Assembly: GCA_013400115.1 (NCBI GenBank)
Contig: VXBP01008587.1
Location: forward strand, 766,784-830,783
Source of the DNA: Rhinopomastus cyanomelas
Taxonomy: Eukaryota > Chordata > Aves > Bucerotiformes > Rhinopomastidae
Direction of reading: 5' to 3'
DNA length: 64,000 nucleotides
Shown here: positions 60,681 through 64,000 of the stretch, in pieces
Position numbering within the stretch: position 1 is the first letter of the stretch
Layout: each line of letters begins with the position of its first letter
The notes under the pieces: generated by a model
What the model saw: only the letters and a program-made list of their open reading frames with translations
Databases searched by the model: none
Told to the model about the DNA's origin: nothing
Program-made: the position numbers and the translations under genes

Positions 60681-61843
60681 TTGCCAGGTACAACAGTAGA
60701 TACTAGCACTAAACACAACTAAATAATTCTGAAAGGATGTTATGATGAAGAATTAAAACTTAATCTCTCCTTGCTTCTGACTCTGGTAACAGTCAAATGC
60801 TACTCACTGTTTGCAACCATGGTTAGAGAATGTTTCATCCTCTCAGTAGATGCTTATTTTAGGTGAATATGGTCAGTAAGGAATTCCTACTAATACTGCA
60901 TGGTCCTACTTCACGCTTTTGTGTCACATAAACAGAGCCAGACAAAACACAGGAGTTTTAAAGGATCTCTCAAGAACACGTTTTCTTTTTCTACAGTTGT
61001 GATTTAAAAAGAACATTAAGCAAGCCAGGTTTCCATCAGACTGCTTCTGCCCCCCTGGCAGACTTGCTGGAAACTCCGGGCTCCCACCTCTGGGACAAGA
61101 GAGCCATTATTGAGCGACTGCTCACAGGAAGGCAGAGCTGCTGCTTCATGTTCTGGCAAACGTCCCTCCAAAAGGTGGTGGTGCTGTGATTTCTGTGCCA
61201 CTCAACGTTGTTTGTTCAAGACGTTGACTGAACCAAAGAAGCACTATTAGAACACGCCAAGCACACGTCAGATCCATTTAATCCAGAGGGGCTGGAGATG
61301 CATCGTGTGCTTGACTTACAGTAATTGACACATCATACTGCACTGGACATCTCAAGGACAGCACTGCCTATTTCGATGGAGACATCACACTATAAACATT
61401 TTTTACTGGACCTAACCAAAATCTAACGGGATGCCTTGGGGAAGAGCTGCTAAGTAAGTATCTGGGGGTGGGGGGAAAGAATTCTCCTACAAGAGTAAAA
61501 CCTCTAACAGCTCAAATGATGAAGTGCAGAAGAGCCAGTCTAGAAGAAGATAAATCTACTAACACACCCCCCTTCATGGGAAGTTCTGGGAAGAATGGTT
61601 GGCTAGCAACCTCTTGCTGACTTCCATGGAGCCCTAATCTCATCTATCCCTCCTTAATGCTTTTGTAACTCTGTCTGGGTTTTGGTCTCCATCCAACATC
61701 ACCTGGACTACTGGCATGACAAGTGGTGTAGAAATATGGCTTAATGTGATGGGAGCACAGGGAGACACACACGGCACGGGTCATGCTTTTCTTCCCTGCA
61801 CAGACAAGACAAACTGCATCACAGCAGAATTCTGAATTACATA

Positions 61844-61922
61844 TCACAGAACATTAGGAGTTGGAAGGCACCTCGAAGGATCATCCAGTCCAATCCCCCC
61901 ACCACAGCAGGATCACCCACGC
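61844..61922 (-). mobile_element. CR1 3' end, about 80 bp
   Basis: Minus-sense TCACAGAACATTAGGAGTTG to CAGCAGGATCACCCACG. Confidence 0.92.
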
Positions 61923-62041
61923 TTCATCTGACAACTCAGCCTCTCTCCTGGAGGCAACTGCATGAAGACATCACCCACAATAAAATTGGTCCCGTAGGAT
62001 GTGTGGACAGGAGAAGGATGAAGGTATTAAAAGCCACCCAA

Positions 62042-62083
62042 AGAATCACAGAATCATTAGGGATTGGAAGGGACCTCGAAAGA
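62042..62083 (-). mobile_element. CR1 3' scrap
   Basis: Minus-sense GAATCACAGAATCATTAGGG followed by about 20 more bases (ATTGGAAGGGACCTCGAAAG), then unique sequence. It is an extreme 5' truncation. Confidence 0.9.
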
Positions 62084-62318
62084 AAGAAGCAGCAAACCAA
62101 TCCTTTCAGCAGGACTAGGACATTCCCCCAAATTTAAAACTCCCCCAAATTGAGAACCCCACTCACACTTTCTTCTTCCCACTGATGCAGGCCCATTTGG
62201 CTTTTGTGCTTCATTTCAATACTCTAAAGGGTGTCCTCCACCATAAGTTGTGACGCAAAGGAAACTTTTTAAAACAAAGATTAAATATAAAAAATGAATC
62301 TGCCGCTGCTTCTTTTAC

Positions 62319-62358
62319 CTAATTATTTCATGCAGAGTCTTAATTAATGATTAATTAA
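62319..62358. promoter_or_regulatory. Cluster of TAAT homeodomain-type sites
   Basis: CTAATTATTTCATG is followed by two TTAATTAA palindromes at 62340-62347 and 62351-62358, 11 bases apart, in low-repeat intronic sequence. It is compatible with an intronic enhancer bound by homeodomain or POU factors. No alignment was possible. Confidence 0.35.
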
Positions 62359-63916
62359 CGATTCTTTCTCGTGCCATCTTCTCTCCTCTGCTTTCCAAGA
62401 CGTGATGCTGCCCTCCTCTGAACTGCTCTTTAGCCAAGCCATGTGCATTTAACTCTTCACTCTGTCCTCCTAACTGCTCCCTCCAGCAATGCAAACAGTT
62501 AGTTTGCTGCTAACACGAAGAACAAAGCAAGGAGGCAGAAATCTAAAGACCTGGTCAATTCCATCAGAGCAGAATATTCTTCCCCCATTTTCTTCCATGC
62601 AAAACTCTACTTTTAAAAAAGCAATGTATTTCTTAACACCTCGAAACCAAACCTGTCGGAGAATCTAACTAATCTACCTTCTTAAAAACACTCAGATCCT
62701 GCTCTTCAGTTCTGAGATGCTTATGCCCGTGGAAGAAAGTAAACACAGACCTACTGTGCTGGTTTAAAACCTCTATTAAACTAGGAAAGAGACAAGGATA
62801 CTGGAGGAGGTAATCACATTAAGACCAGCAAGCAGAGGATCCTAATCCCCCCAGAAAGTTTTTGGTGAATCTTCTTAATTGCAGCAACTACAAAGAGAAA
62901 TACTATGAGTAATTTGTCCTAAGCCTCGTTCTCCTTTCAGAGCTGTGGAGAATTGAGCAAGGCAGAGAGAAAGAGACAGTGCCAGGGCTTCATTTTAGAC
63001 CTCAGAATTAAATACAGGGATCAAATAGTTCAAAAGGGATGAAGGAAAGAAGAGTTCACGTACTTTGTGAATTTAACTTCTTAATGGCTGTGTCTTGGCT
63101 GCCATAACAAGACAAGAGCATACGGGGGTGGGGAGAAAGGGAAAAAGACAAAACTACTAACGAATGTGAAGTTATTTTCAAGACTCAGAATCGGGTCATT
63201 CAAAGAACTGAGAACAAAAAGGAAAAGCAAAAGTAAAAAGCGCTTTTTGACAGCCTTCTTTTCAAAAAGTGGCTGAGCAGATTTATCAAAGCGTGTGAAA
63301 TGTTTGATCCTGAGCTGAACTTCCATGAAAACACAGAATCACATCGCTTTCCGTTCAGAGGCTGGAGAAATTCTGCCAGAGCCACAGAAAAGGACAAAGC
63401 TCACGTCCTGGTTTTAAATTAGGGAGGGCAGCGTCTGCAGACACGAACCCTTCGCCGTACGTCGCTAGAAGGCAGCTCCCAAACACAAAGTGTATTTACA
63501 CTGCTAATTGGCTAAACCCAAGGGATCAAAATACAAATAGCCCAACGTTAAAATCACATCAAATGACACAAGTGAAAAGAAGGAGAACTGAAACACAGTC
63601 TTGTACAGCAGATGGAAATAAGCAAACTTGCTCAAGATGCTTTTGCTAATCAACAGGGACATCAAGACTCGGGAAGCAAGCTGCACCGGTGATAAGGACC
63701 TCAGGATGCTGTAACATCAGGAACTATCTATTCTGAAAGCACACCCAGCACCAAATACTAGGGCATGATACCCTGAGCTTGTGTATGTCGTGCTGAGACC
63801 AGCTCTCCTCTGCTCAACCTGATTGTTGTCCTCCTTCTGCTGTCCTCAAAAGCCCACCAATGGAAGTTACATTGTTCCATCACCCTGCAAGCCAGGATGG
63901 GACATTCTCATGGTTT

Positions 63917-64000
63917 CAAAGCATGGTAGGGCTTGGAAGGGACCTCTGAAGACCATCTAGTCCAATCCTGCTGCTAGAGCAGGATCGCCTAACAGCAGGT
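63917..64000 (-). mobile_element. CR1 3' end running off the window
   Basis: Minus-sense GGTAGGGCTTGGAAGGGACC, CCATCTAGTCCAATCCTGC and AGGATCGCCTAACAGCAGG, older than the ATTAGGGATTGG copies. Confidence 0.85.

Larger units (their letters stand above)
49429..64000 (-). other. KLF12: Part of the preceding KLF12 intron
   Basis: Intronic sequence upstream of the penultimate exon, running off the window. I looked for the expected preceding exon on the minus strand and did not find it. Unique stretches 50505-51160, 54240-56225, 56540-59590, 60690-61840 and 62090-63910 contain no recognisable gene. They include the perfect hairpins at 49833-49860 and 56729-56760, a poly-G run at 58717-58729, a short CT run near 59330-59341, and a TAAT-site cluster at 62319-62358. 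Confidence 0.8.

Overview
This is vertebrate nuclear DNA, almost certainly from a bird. Truncated CR1 LINE retrotransposons are everywhere, and their 3' tails end in the ATTCTATG-type short repeats typical of avian CR1. My hand count gives about 13.5 kb of recognisable CR1, roughly a fifth of the window. That is high for a bird and, from general knowledge of avian genomes, suggests a CR1-rich lineage such as woodpeckers and relatives (Piciformes) or the hoopoe group. The species cannot be fixed from this sequence alone.

The only gene I can support is KLF12, a Kruppel-like C2H2 zinc-finger transcriptional repressor, on the minus strand. Two coding exons are visible. The penultimate exon (49271-49428) carries the basic region and zinc finger 1. 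The terminal coding exon (32563-32744) carries zinc fingers 2 and 3, the C-terminal RRRHMLV and the stop codon. They are separated by an intron of about 16.5 kb with matching GT/AG sites and phase. Positions 49429-64000 belong to the preceding intron; the upstream exons and promoter lie outside the window. Below the stop codon, about 32562 down to about 23660 is probably a very long 3' UTR, with several candidate poly(A) signals, the most distal at 23680-23685.

Positions 1 to about 23650 are gene-poor flank downstream of KLF12. In mammals the neighbour on that side is KLF5, across a gene desert. This part holds CR1 copies, a CA microsatellite, and an AT-rich minisatellite at 21272-21735 with a 55-bp higher-order period.

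No tRNA, rRNA, CRISPR array, operon or intact mobile-element gene was found, and nothing looks like a new multi-gene system. The most unusual features are structural. They are tandem arrays of CR1 3' ends with a period near 90 bp, nested and inverted CR1 insertions, the 55-bp higher-order minisatellite, an unexpectedly CpG-rich stretch inside the putative KLF12 3' UTR, several perfect short hairpins, and a hAT-like terminal sequence cutting into a CR1.
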